This document shows positions 5,436-13,348 of a stretch of 14,575 nt of DNA, in pieces. The stretch spans positions 1 to 14,575 of the forward strand of contig WJIN01000230.1 in the NCBI GenBank assembly GCA_014730295.1. The letters run 5' to 3'. Source of the DNA: Promethearchaeota archaeon (lineage in GTDB: Archaea > Asgardarchaeota > Lokiarchaeia > Sigynarchaeales > SOKP01). Under the pieces are notes generated by a model. The model had not been told where the DNA came from. It saw only the letters and a list, made by a program, of their open reading frames with translations, and did no database searches. The first letter of the stretch is position 1. Every line of letters starts with the position of its first letter. The translations under genes were made by a program, and so were the position numbers.

Positions 5436-7304
5436 TTACCCAGTTCTCTTAAATAACTTATCTAAGGCTTTGAACGAGAAGAATTTCAAAGTGGGGCGTC
5501 CATGTGCACAATGGAACGGATCATCGCAATTTGCCAATTGAATTATGAGTTTTCGTATATCATTCAGAGACAAATCATCCCCTCCACGAATACTCCTATG
5601 ACACGAGAGATAATTAATTATTTCTTCCTTAATATTTTTAAAGCTCTCATCTCTCCCTATCTCGGTAATATCAGAGATGATATCCTTTATTACTAAATGG
5701 GTTATATCCTTATCAAATATAACTGGAATCTCTCTAAGAATGAACGTATTCCCTCTAAAAGGTTCTAAATTAAATCCCAATTTTCTAATTTCCCCTAAAT
5801 TTTCCTTCAAAAACAATTTTTCGCTCGGAGATACCTCTATTTTAAGTGGAGAAATTAATCTTTGTTTGCTCTTGTGCGAAGTCTCATACTGTTTAAGAAG
5901 AAATTCTTTATTTATACGTTCTGAGGCAGCATGTTGATCGAGGATGAAAAAACCTTTTTCATTTTCTTGGTTGATTCCTTCTAGAATAATGTAAATGTTA
6001 TTACTCAATTGTCCAGTTAGAGATATTGGCCTTACAAGAGGAAAGTTGTCGACAGAAATATATTTATTTCGTAGTATTCCTTCTGCTCCAAATTTATGAC
6101 CATCAAGTATGATATTCTCATCCAGATTTAATTGCACTGATGAGAGATCTTCCTTTAGGGATTCTTCCCTACCCAATGGTTCGGCATTTTTTAGATTCAC
6201 TTCTGTCTCTATAGGCTGCTCATACTTTAATTGTTTATCACCCCTTTCGAAATTTTCTAAATTAGTGCTAAGATATTTTGCCTCTTCTTGAATAAAATAT
6301 TTTTGAGTTTTTTCAGAAATAATCGTAAATAATTTGTTGTAGACAAAATCCTCATCTTCGAATCGAACCCTCATTTTTTTTGGATGAATATTAAAATCAA
6401 TTACAGAAGGATCCACATTTAGATTAATTACAAAAAACGGATTTTTATTTGTCATAAGAATTCCTTTATAAGCATCCTTGATAGCTTTGAATAACAGATT
6501 GCTTTTAATAAACCGTTTATTAATAAAAATACTGGAATAATGCTTTCCTTTTTTTGCAATATCAGGATGTCCTAGGAAGCCAGACACATTAAACAGATAT
6601 CCTTTTTCCTTGTAATTGATTTCCTCACACATTTTTGCAATCTTTTTTCCGTAAATATGAAAAATTGTGGTTTTTAAATCATTATCTGCTGGACAGTTCA
6701 GCATCATTAATTCATTATGGGTATAAATAAAATGTAAATGAGGATAAGCCAGAGCGTATCTTTGTACGATATCGGTGATATGTCCTAATTCGGTTGAGTC
6801 TGTCTTAAGAAATTTCTGTCGCGCAGGGGTATTGTAAAAAAGATTTTTTACTGCTATATTGGTTCCAGTGGGCGCTGAGACTCTTTTTTTGTGTTTAATC
6901 TCACCTCCTTCAATGATCAACTGAGTTCCAATCTCTTCTTCCTCCGTTCTGGAAACGATTTCTATTTTACTCACTGTGGCAATGCTTGCGAGAGCTTCTC
7001 CACGGAATCCTAAAGTTGTAAGTGTTTCTAAATCCTCAATACTTCTAATTTTGCTGCTCGTATGATTTTCAAAGGCTAATTCCATCTCATCCGAGGGTAT
7101 TCCCATACCATCATCGATAATTTGTATTGAAAGTTTGCCAGCTTTTCGAATATTTATGCGAATATTATCGGATTGCGCATCAATACTGTTTTCCATTAAT
7201 TCTTTTACAACATTCGCAGGACGTTCTACCACCTCCCCCGCGGCGATTTTATCAGCATTTTTTATCGGTTTAATTTTGCTTCTATTCATTGCTTGGCTAA
7301 TCAT
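5436..7304 (-). CDS. mutL: DNA mismatch repair protein MutL with endonuclease motifs
   Basis: 622 aa. The N-terminal GHKL ATPase domain (about 10-340) has KIAAGEVVERPANVVKELMENSIDA (19-43: catalytic Glu35, Mg-ligand Asn39), DDGMGIP (64-70) and TLGFRGEAL (97-105). A low-complexity linker (about 340-425) leads to the C-terminal dimerisation/nuclease domain. That domain carries DQHAASERINKE (456-467), the DQHA-x2-E-x4-E endonuclease motif, and the zinc-site motifs SCHRSIRGG (567-575) and CDDPFHCAHGRP (593-604). The protein couples MutS mismatch recognition to strand nicking; enzymes with these motifs act without MutH. The length is normal. The start is ATG 7304 with a TATA-like box 27-36 nt upstream; ATG 7289 (residue 6) would also fit the family. 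Archaeal mutL genes are generally ascribed to transfer from bacteria; that is family knowledge, not shown here. Confidence 0.95.
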   Translation of the reverse strand: MISQAMNRSKIKPIKNADKIAAGEVVERPANVVKELMENSIDAQSDNIRINIRKAGKLSIQIIDDGMGIPSDEMELAFENHTSSKIRSIEDLETLTTLGFRGEALASIATVSKIEIVSRTEEEEIGTQLIIEGGEIKHKKRVSAPTGTNIAVKNLFYNTPARQKFLKTDSTELGHITDIVQRYALAYPHLHFIYTHNELMMLNCPADNDLKTTIFHIYGKKIAKMCEEINYKEKGYLFNVSGFLGHPDIAKKGKHYSSIFINKRFIKSNLLFKAIKDAYKGILMTNKNPFFVINLNVDPSVIDFNIHPKKMRVRFEDEDFVYNKLFTIISEKTQKYFIQEEAKYLSTNLENFERGDKQLKYEQPIETEVNLKNAEPLGREESLKEDLSSVQLNLDENIILDGHKFGAEGILRNKYISVDNFPLVRPISLTGQLSNNIYIILEGINQENEKGFFILDQHAASERINKEFLLKQYETSHKSKQRLISPLKIEVSPSEKLFLKENLGEIRKLGFNLEPFRGNTFILREIPVIFDKDITHLVIKDIISDITEIGRDESFKNIKEEIINYLSCHRSIRGGDDLSLNDIRKLIIQLANCDDPFHCAHGRPTLKFFSFKALDKLFKRTG

Positions 7305-7330
7305 CTCTTAATTTTTGACTTCTAATTCCT

Positions 7331-7340
7331 ATTTATATCA
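7331..7340 (-). promoter_or_regulatory. TATA-like box for mutL
   Basis: On the minus strand TGATATAAAT lies 27-36 nt before the mutL ATG. It suggests mutL can be transcribed separately from the genes upstream of it. Confidence 0.4.
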
Positions 7341-7396
7341 ATCAAGAAAAATATTTGAGTAGTATTTAAATTGAGAGCCCTATAAAATTTAATTAT

Positions 7397-8047
7397 TTAC
7401 GATCTAATATAACTCCGAGATTTAACAAAAAAACGTCCTGTCGATTTCATATAGTCCTTATATTCTTTTGGGAATGCCTCTATTAATTCTTTTTCTTCGC
7501 TGAGCGCTTGTAAGTATAAGCCTATTCCACCCACAATAAACAAAAAAAGCAAGATCCAATCTTGGATAATAAAAAGAAGACCCAGACACATTAGATAAAA
7601 TGATAAGTATATCGGATGTCGGATTTTTGCATAGATCCCCGTGGTTACTAATTTTTGTTTTTTCTTCTTACCATCAATTGGATATTCCCAATACACCCCT
7701 AATTCTCTATATGAAATATTCAATGTGATGTTCCCGGCTGCGGCTAAAGTAATCCCGATCACCTGTAAAGTTTCTGTTAAGAAGAAGAAATTTATTCTGG
7801 GGATATAACGAGTAAACAATTCATAAAAGAAAATGTTCACACACGCAATTACGATAAATATATTTAGTATAATGACTCCAAACCTTGCAAATCTATTCGG
7901 TTTTTTAGGATTGATCTTAAGATGATCATTATAATCCTTTCTCTTTACATCATTACGCCGCTTTGTCAGAATAATAAATATGATATTATAACCGAAAAAA
8001 ATGAAGAATATAATAATAATAATTCTGATTACAAGCGAATTAAACAT
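7397..8047 (-). CDS. Isoprenylcysteine methyltransferase-like membrane protein
   Basis: 216 aa with about five hydrophobic helices (4-28, 56-76, 88-110, 146-162 and 164-181). The C-terminal half has the signature of the ICMT/PEMT-like integral membrane methyltransferases: 'LVTTGIYAKIRHPIYLS' (133-149, with Arg143-His144-Pro145 and Tyr147 in the SAM pocket) and 'SEEKELIEAFPKEYKDYM' (183-200, Glu184-Glu185, Tyr196, Tyr199). Eukaryotic ICMT methylates prenylated C-terminal cysteines of small GTPases; most prokaryotic members have unknown or lipid/isoprenoid substrates. The substrate cannot be read from this sequence. It lies 92 nt upstream of mutL on the same strand, behind its own TATA-like box, so a repair role is not implied. 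The ATG at 8047 is the natural start. Confidence 0.85.
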   Translation of the reverse strand: MFNSLVIRIIIIIFFIFFGYNIIFIILTKRRNDVKRKDYNDHLKINPKKPNRFARFGVIILNIFIVIACVNIFFYELFTRYIPRINFFFLTETLQVIGITLAAAGNITLNISYRELGVYWEYPIDGKKKKQKLVTTGIYAKIRHPIYLSFYLMCLGLLFIIQDWILLFLFIVGGIGLYLQALSEEKELIEAFPKEYKDYMKSTGRFFVKSRSYIRS

Positions 8048-8078
8048 TTTAATTTTCCAAATTATTGATGTTTTTTGC

Positions 8079-8087
8079 TTTTAAATA
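8079..8087 (-). promoter_or_regulatory. TATA-like box for the methyltransferase-like gene
   Basis: Minus-strand TATTTAAAA lies 32-40 nt before the ATG at 8047. The spacing is right for an archaeal promoter with a short leader. Confidence 0.4.
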
Positions 8088-8139
8088 GATAATCTAAACC
8101 TAAGGTCTAATTAAATATTTTTTTTATATTACATAAAAC

Positions 8140-9057
8140 TCATCTAAACAAGTCTCTATTTATTTTTTCTAAATATCTAATAGAATGGATTATTTCTTGA
8201 TCCAAATCATATTGTTTTGGTAAATTTCCTATATCGATAGCGATATAATCGTTAAAATCATGCTTTTTTAGCGCTTTTAATGTGCCCTCCCAATCGATAT
8301 TACCCCTTCCTACACCCAAATGAGCATTTGTTCGACCATCGTTATCTGAAGCGTGGACAAAAAAGATTTTATCGCCTAATTTTTCGACTGAGAGAGGTAT
8401 AATTTCTTTCTGGGCATGAAGATGTCCCGTGTCCAGAACTGCCCCAAAATTATCAGAGTTTACCCAATCAAATAACCGTAATATTGCATCTGTATTGGAG
8501 ATGGATTCATGTACTCGCGGTTCCAAACAGAGCCGAAGCCCCCTATCCTGGGCGATCTCGTCACATGCTTTAATACTATTCACCATATTTTCCCAATGGG
8601 AATTCCAGTCAAAACGGTTGGGACCTTGTTCTATTGCAATTTTCACATCCACATCAAATTGAATTGTTTCATCATAAGGTCGTTCTGTAATATATTTTAC
8701 AGGGGGCATATGAGAATCTAGTTGGATAGTTTCACAGTCTAAATAATTCGCCAAATCTGCGGATTTTTCAAACAAATGAACATGCTTTCTCCAATGATCT
8801 TCCATTAATTCAGGAAATACAGCACAGAGATTATTTGCTGACAATTCAAGACTATTTAGTTTTTCTTTAATCCTTTTTCTCGCGTCCCATTCCTCCTTTA
8901 AATTGTTTTTTCCCATAGCTTCGATCTCAGTAGTATCAAATCCAATCTGCTTTATTTGTTCCAGCGCATTTAAGATATGCTGGATTTGAAACCTATCTCC
9001 ATATTTATTGTATTTTGAAATTGCATATAACCACGCACAGCAAAATTTTAATTCCAT
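8140..9057 (-). CDS. Xylose isomerase-like TIM-barrel protein (sugar phosphate isomerase/epimerase family)
   Basis: 305 aa, a single (beta/alpha)8 barrel of the AP endonuclease 2/xylose isomerase superfamily. Candidate metal ligands sit at the expected strand ends: Glu179 (LCLEPRVHES), Asp209 and His212 (AVLDTGHLH), His235 (FFVHASDNDGR) and an acid at the last strand, Asp275 (IAIDIGN) where Glu is more usual. 'HLGVGRGNIDW' (246-256) corresponds to the LGxGxxDW loop of sugar isomerases and epimerases. The spacing fits a single-metal isomerase/epimerase better than the three-zinc endonuclease IV, so a DNA repair role from its position between mutS and mutL is not supported by motifs. The substrate is unknown. 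The ATG at 9057 has a TATA-like box 27-36 nt upstream. Confidence 0.8.
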   Translation of the reverse strand: MELKFCCAWLYAISKYNKYGDRFQIQHILNALEQIKQIGFDTTEIEAMGKNNLKEEWDARKRIKEKLNSLELSANNLCAVFPELMEDHWRKHVHLFEKSADLANYLDCETIQLDSHMPPVKYITERPYDETIQFDVDVKIAIEQGPNRFDWNSHWENMVNSIKACDEIAQDRGLRLCLEPRVHESISNTDAILRLFDWVNSDNFGAVLDTGHLHAQKEIIPLSVEKLGDKIFFVHASDNDGRTNAHLGVGRGNIDWEGTLKALKKHDFNDYIAIDIGNLPKQYDLDQEIIHSIRYLEKINRDLFR

Positions 9058-9083
9058 CTCTACTCAAGCTTTTTCTTTTTATG

Positions 9084-9093
9084 ATAATATAAT
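9084..9093 (-). promoter_or_regulatory. TATA-like box for the TIM-barrel gene
   Basis: Minus-strand bases around ATTATATTAT lie 27-36 nt before the ATG at 9057. A run of seven T on the same strand (9131-9137) lies upstream and could end the mutS transcript. Confidence 0.35.
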
Positions 9094-9130
9094 TTCTATT
9101 CATCTCTTATTTAATTTTACCATCCTTTTG

Positions 9131-9137
9131 AAAAAAA
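9131..9137 (-). terminator. T-run between mutS and the TIM-barrel gene
   Basis: Seven A on the plus strand read as a T-run about 127 nt after the mutS stop. It is a plausible U-tract terminator, and together with the promoter-like box that follows it argues against a single mutS-mutL transcript. Confidence 0.35.
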
Positions 9138-9263
9138 CCCAGAAGAGAAGAATAAAGCCAAATCTAAAATTTCCATATATTAATTTTATATCTATGGCTA
9201 CAAAAGAAGAATAGATCAACCACAAGATAAAATGGTTAAGAATTGTCCAATATGTTCGGAAAA

Positions 9264-12194
9264 TCAGCTAAATTCCAGCTTTTCCTTCATTTCTAAGAAT
9301 TTTTTCATCGCCTCAACAGGGGTTAAAGAGTTTATATCTGTATTTTGTATTATTTTCATAATCTCCTCAATTTTTTCATTATTGGTAGGTTCCTTTTTCA
9401 CTATTGGTTTGAAAAACGTAGTTTGTACTGTCTTTTTCTCTTTATTTGGTTTCTTCTCTAATTGTGTTGAAAAGATATTTCTTTTCGCCTTCAGTTGTTT
9501 AATTGTATCTTCTAAAGATTCAATTTTTCTGATTTTCTCTTCAAATTCCTTCGTTTTTCTCTCAAGTTGCTCATCACATCTCTTTATCTGAGTATTTTTT
9601 TCCTTTAATTTTTTATTAAATGTTTTAAGTTGCTTTTCCTTGTTGTATATAAGTTTTTCATGAAATTTAGCAGTAGAAACACCGTTTTTATTATTTTGTT
9701 CTATTGTCGCTTTAAATGGATCATCTTTCTCAATTTGTTCAAGTATCTGAAATGCTTTAATAATCACATCATCGGGAAGACCTGCCAAACGTGCTACATG
9801 GATTCCATAGGATTTATCTGTGCTCCCTGGTTTAAGTTTTCTCACGAAGTTAATGGAACCATCATCATTTTCTATAATATCCAAATGATAATTTTTAACT
9901 CGCGGTAAATTAATTTCAGTTAATTGGTGATAATGAGTGCTAAATAAAGTCTTTGCGTTTATCTCGTGAAGCTTTTCTAAGGTGGCTATGGCTATACTCT
10001 GTCCATCACTGGTAGAGGTTCCTCTCCCAAGCTCATCGATAATAACTAAACTTTTAGATGTCGCATAATTTAAAATTTTCGCAGTTTCTGTCATCTCAAT
10101 CATAAACGTAGATAATTTTCGAGCTAAATCGTCAGACGCTCCGATACGCGTAAATACTTGATCAATTACTCCAATTCTCGCTGAAACGGCAGGGACAAAG
10201 CATCCCATCTGACCTATAAGACAGATTAATGCCACTTGGCGTAAAAACGTGGATTTACCGGACATGTTCGGTCCTGTGATTATAAGAATCTGTTCTTTTT
10301 CAGAATCAATATAGCAATCATTAGGAATGAATCGTTCTGTTAAATCCATTTGCTCAACTACTGGATGACGACCTTCTTTAATAACAATTCTATTGCTTTC
10401 TTCCTCGATAATCGGCCTGCAATAATCATATTTCTCAGAAATCTCAGCGAAGCATGCATATACATCAATAAACGCGATATTTTTTGCAGTTTCCAAAATA
10501 TCTAAAGTTGAACCTTCCACCTTTTCTCTTACCTCGCAGAATAATTCATATTCCAACTCATGTATTTTTTCTTCTGCCGACACTATCTTATGTTCCAGTT
10601 CCTTTAATTTTTCTGTAGTGAATCGCTTTGAATTCTTTAATGTCTGGCGCTCAACATATTCGTCTGGGATTTTTTCAATTGATTTTAATGTATTTTTGGT
10701 AATTTGAACATAATAGCCAAGTATATTGTTATGTCCTATTTTTAATCCCGAATTTAATTTCAACTGATTTTTCTGCTCCTTTTCGTATTCTAAAAGATAA
10801 TCCTTTCCATTACGCAACACATCTCGTAATTCATCCAAATTCTTGTCATATTCATCCTCGATAATATTTCCTTCCTTGACTGTGGGAGGGGGATCCTCTT
10901 TAATAGCACTTTGAATGAGGGTTCGTACATCTTTAAAATCTTTAATATGCTTCAAATATTCCCTAATTTCCGGGATATTTGCTTTTTCTAATAGTTCACG
11001 AATCTTTGGAATCTTTTCAAGAGAATTTTTAATATTTATCAGATCTCTAGCATTAGTTCTATTCACATATGTAATGCGATTTATATAGCGCTCCAAATCC
11101 CCAATAACACTCAATTCCTCCCTTAAATCAGATCTGAGAAAGATATCATCCTTAAACTTTTGAACAATATTTAATCTTTGATTAATTGCATTCACATCGG
11201 ATAAAGGTTGCAAAATGATTTTCCTAAGTAGGCGAGCCCCCATAGGAGTTTCTGTGTGATTAAATACCGAAAAAAGTGTGGTGTCTTTCCCCTTTTCCCA
11301 GAGAGATGTTATTAATTCGAGATTTCTCTGAGTTGTATAATCCAAATGGAGGATATTTTGTTCTTTTATTAATTTAATTTTAAAAATATTTGGTATCACA
11401 TCTCGCTGGGTCTCTTTAAGAAAGGCTAAAAGACCGCCCGCGGCTTTCACGGCAATCTCAGAAGATTCTAACCCAAACCCTTTAAGATTAGAAATATTAA
11501 AATGCCTTTGAATAAGATCGGCTGCTTGATCATAATGAAATGTATAGTTATCATACGTCTTAATAATCGCTTCGGTAATGTCCGTCAGAAAGATGAAAAG
11601 TTTTTCATCTGCTTTTAATTCTGCGGGAATAATCAACTCAACGGGATTAAATCTGGCAAAAAGGCTTAGCACCTTTTCCATGGGATCTTTCTCATCATCC
11701 ACATATTCTGCGGCTACAAACTCCCCTGTGGAGATATCTGCAAACGCACATCCCACTCCCCGGCTTTCTTTTACAAGAGATGCAATATAATTATTTTCTG
11801 TGGAATCGAGCATATCTGCCTCTGTAATGGTTCCTGGAGACAAGATCCTCACAACCCCCCGTTTTACAATTCTTCCTTTTACAGTGGAGGGATCCTCTAA
11901 TTGCTCGACTAAGACTACGGTTTCTCCTTTCTTTACCAAATTGTTTAGGTATTGCCCGGAATGATGTGGAATTCCAGCTAACGGATATTCATCATCTCCC
12001 ACTTTCCGTTTTGTTTGCGTGATTCCTAACAATTTCGAGACTCTTATGGCATCATCATAAAAGAATTCATAAAAATCCCCCATCCGATAGGCGATTAGAT
12101 GCTCTGAGTACTTCTTCTTGATGCTCCACCAGTGGCGTATCATAGGTGTGGCATTTTTAGGATCGAAATCCTCTATTGACTCGATATATGTCAT
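9264..12194 (-). CDS. mutS: DNA mismatch repair protein MutS with extended coiled-coil tail
   Basis: 976 aa, longer than the ~850 usual for MutS1. The mismatch-binding domain contains MGDFYEFF (38-45), including the Phe-x-Glu motif (Phe41, Glu43) that probes the mispair. Connector, lever and clamp domains follow (about 130-590). The ATPase has Walker A GPNMSGKS (641-648), Walker B with Asp720-Glu721 (VIIDELGRGTS), and His754 in STHYHQL. The signature loop reads DDLARKLSTFMIEM (688-701), where relatives usually have a Gly-x before STFM. After the helix-turn-helix (about 798-822) comes a lysine/glutamate-rich coiled coil (about 842-912), then QTTFF (924-928), then the usual C-terminal oligomerisation helix pair (INSLTPVEAMKKFLEMKEKL, 954-973). 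The protein recognises mismatches and recruits MutL, encoded downstream. The ATG at 12194 has no Shine-Dalgarno, so a leaderless or short-leader mRNA is likely. Confidence 0.95.
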   Translation of the reverse strand: MTYIESIEDFDPKNATPMIRHWWSIKKKYSEHLIAYRMGDFYEFFYDDAIRVSKLLGITQTKRKVGDDEYPLAGIPHHSGQYLNNLVKKGETVVLVEQLEDPSTVKGRIVKRGVVRILSPGTITEADMLDSTENNYIASLVKESRGVGCAFADISTGEFVAAEYVDDEKDPMEKVLSLFARFNPVELIIPAELKADEKLFIFLTDITEAIIKTYDNYTFHYDQAADLIQRHFNISNLKGFGLESSEIAVKAAGGLLAFLKETQRDVIPNIFKIKLIKEQNILHLDYTTQRNLELITSLWEKGKDTTLFSVFNHTETPMGARLLRKIILQPLSDVNAINQRLNIVQKFKDDIFLRSDLREELSVIGDLERYINRITYVNRTNARDLINIKNSLEKIPKIRELLEKANIPEIREYLKHIKDFKDVRTLIQSAIKEDPPPTVKEGNIIEDEYDKNLDELRDVLRNGKDYLLEYEKEQKNQLKLNSGLKIGHNNILGYYVQITKNTLKSIEKIPDEYVERQTLKNSKRFTTEKLKELEHKIVSAEEKIHELEYELFCEVREKVEGSTLDILETAKNIAFIDVYACFAEISEKYDYCRPIIEEESNRIVIKEGRHPVVEQMDLTERFIPNDCYIDSEKEQILIITGPNMSGKSTFLRQVALICLIGQMGCFVPAVSARIGVIDQVFTRIGASDDLARKLSTFMIEMTETAKILNYATSKSLVIIDELGRGTSTSDGQSIAIATLEKLHEINAKTLFSTHYHQLTEINLPRVKNYHLDIIENDDGSINFVRKLKPGSTDKSYGIHVARLAGLPDDVIIKAFQILEQIEKDDPFKATIEQNNKNGVSTAKFHEKLIYNKEKQLKTFNKKLKEKNTQIKRCDEQLERKTKEFEEKIRKIESLEDTIKQLKAKRNIFSTQLEKKPNKEKKTVQTTFFKPIVKKEPTNNEKIEEIMKIIQNTDINSLTPVEAMKKFLEMKEKLEFS

Positions 12195-12313
12195 GAAATT
12201 TTTTGAGAGAGTAATTAAATCTTGAAATCGAATTATTATTTAGACAAAAATAAAATGGATCTAATAACTATTATTGTTAGGTTTTTAATAATCCTATATA
12301 AAAAAAAATTCTC

Positions 12314-12354
12314 TAATATATTAAATCCACCACTCAGCAGATTTAATAATATTA
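12314..12354. repeat. Large imperfect inverted repeat between mutS and crotonase 1
   Basis: The left arm TAATATATTAAATC (12314-12327) pairs with the right arm GATTTAATAATATTA (12340-12354) with one bulged base. They enclose a 12-nt loop, CACCACTCAGCA, which is more GC-rich than its surroundings. It lies in the divergent 257-bp spacer. It may be a regulatory site or a structured RNA; no coding content is seen. Confidence 0.5.
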
Positions 12355-12422
12355 CTAATTAAATCTAATTTTGATTGTGGTTTTCTGCTAATTATAGGAT
12401 TTCAGACAGATTAAAAATATAT

Positions 12423-12430
12423 TTTATATA
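12423..12430 (+). promoter_or_regulatory. TATA box for crotonase 1
   Basis: TTTATATA, an exact archaeal TATA consensus, lies 22-29 nt before the ATG at 12452. The transcription start would fall at or next to the start codon, predicting a leaderless mRNA. Confidence 0.55.
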
Positions 12431-12451
12431 TCATTTTAGGTTAAGAAACTT

Positions 12452-13237
12452 ATGAGTGAAAATTTAATCTTATATGAAACAGAAAGTAGAGTCGCAATTA
12501 TAACAATCAATAGACTGGATAAGGCAAATGCTGTGAATGTTGAAATGCTAAAAAAGATCCATTTACATCTCCTCGAAGCAGATGAAGATGATCGAGTGAA
12601 GATCATCTTGTTCAAAAGTGTCGGGGAAAGATTTTTCTCTGCGGGTTATGATTTAAAGGAAGTATCGGGAAATCCCGAAAATGTAAAATTGATTACAGAA
12701 TGGGGAAGAAAAGTTAACGAGACCATCTTGTTTTTGAAAAAACCCGTAATCTCCCAAATTCAAGGTGCTGCAATCGGATTCGGCGTACTTTTAATGCTTG
12801 CATCAGATTTAACTGTGTTTGCTAATAGACCAAAAGATGAATTATATATTAGACTCCCCGAACTTTTTATAAATGCATTCCCCCAAACAGGTGCTACATT
12901 AATGCCTTTAATGGCCTTTGGAATAAAATTTGCAAAAAATATATTATTTACCAATAGGAAAATCGGATTGGAAGAATTAAAAAATGTCAATTTTCCCACC
13001 AAAATAGTTCCGTTTGAGAATCTTGATGAGGACGCTTTTGAATATGCAAAAGAGCTTGCGAAACTGAAAATAGAGTTTCTCTTTACAGCAAAAGCGATGA
13101 TGACAATAATGAACAAGCCTTATATCCAATCTTGTTTAGATCTTGAGGATGAATGTGGGGCATATGCATATGGGCCAAAAAAGCCGATGAGCGACTTACA
13201 CGAGTTTATCCAGAATTTATATAAAAAATACCCATAA
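12452..13237 (+). CDS. Enoyl-CoA hydratase/isomerase family protein (crotonase paralogue 1)
   Basis: 261 aa, the usual crotonase length. It opens with 'VAIITINRLDKANAVN' (14-29). The first oxyanion-hole loop is FSAGYDL (62-68), the second IQGAAIGFGVLL (103-114). 'RLPELFINAFPQTGATL' (134-150) carries Glu137, matching Glu164 of rat enoyl-CoA hydratase. The residue matching Glu144 of the rat enzyme is Leu113 (GFG-VLL against GGG-CEL), so standard hydratase chemistry is doubtful. An isomerase, thioesterase-like or structural role is possible. It is expected to bind acyl-CoA in the cytosol, perhaps in fatty-acid oxidation. A close paralogue follows 111 bp downstream. The ATG at 12452 is supported by a consensus TATA box. 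Confidence 0.9.
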   Translation: MSENLILYETESRVAIITINRLDKANAVNVEMLKKIHLHLLEADEDDRVKIILFKSVGERFFSAGYDLKEVSGNPENVKLITEWGRKVNETILFLKKPVISQIQGAAIGFGVLLMLASDLTVFANRPKDELYIRLPELFINAFPQTGATLMPLMAFGIKFAKNILFTNRKIGLEELKNVNFPTKIVPFENLDEDAFEYAKELAKLKIEFLFTAKAMMTIMNKPYIQSCLDLEDECGAYAYGPKKPMSDLHEFIQNLYKKYP

Positions 13238-13270
13238 TTTCCCTTTCTTTATACTTTTTATACTTTTTGA
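13238..13270 (+). terminator. T-rich stretch after crotonase 1
   Basis: A pyrimidine-rich tract with two copies of ATACTTTTT begins just after the stop. It fits an archaeal U-rich terminator, and would imply that crotonase 2 has its own promoter. Confidence 0.4.
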
Positions 13271-13300
13271 TGAAATAAGCTAACCAACAGAAAGAAAATT

Positions 13301-13308
13301 TTTATACT
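13301..13308 (+). promoter_or_regulatory. TATA-like box for crotonase 2
   Basis: TTTATACT lies 41-48 nt before ATG 13349 and 50-57 nt before ATG 13358. The predicted transcription start, near 13330, falls inside the palindrome at 13321-13336. Confidence 0.35.
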
Positions 13309-13320
13309 GACTATCTTTTT

Positions 13321-13336
13321 TTTAAACTAGTTTAAA
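13321..13336. repeat. Perfect 16-bp palindrome upstream of crotonase 2
   Basis: TTTAAACTAGTTTAAA is fully self-complementary and lies 12 nt before ATG 13349. It could be an operator for a dimeric regulator or, as TTTAAA is TATA-like, part of the core promoter. Confidence 0.5.
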
Positions 13337-13348
13337 CATTACTTAAGG

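Noticed and set aside
5502..5937. Plus-strand ORFs inside mutL
   Set aside because: They are antisense to the conserved MutL C-terminal domain, with no recognisable motif and no promoter.
8429..8721. Two plus-strand ORFs within the TIM-barrel gene
   Set aside because: They are shadows of a gene with metal-ligand motifs on the minus strand.
8140..9057. TIM barrel as an endonuclease IV-type repair nuclease, given its mutS/mutL neighbours
   Set aside because: The ligand set fits a single-metal sugar isomerase/epimerase, with the LGxGxxDW-type loop, and not the three-zinc site of endonuclease IV.
9408..9425. QTTFF called as a canonical PCNA PIP box
   Set aside because: A canonical PIP box needs an aromatic pair three residues further on; here the following residues are K-P-I. 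It resembles the bacterial clamp motif more closely.
9232..9591. 119-aa plus-strand ORF beginning MVKNCPIC
   Set aside because: Beyond the first 12 codons it is antisense to the end of mutS, which has clear family motifs. Only the stub is kept, as a low-interest finding.
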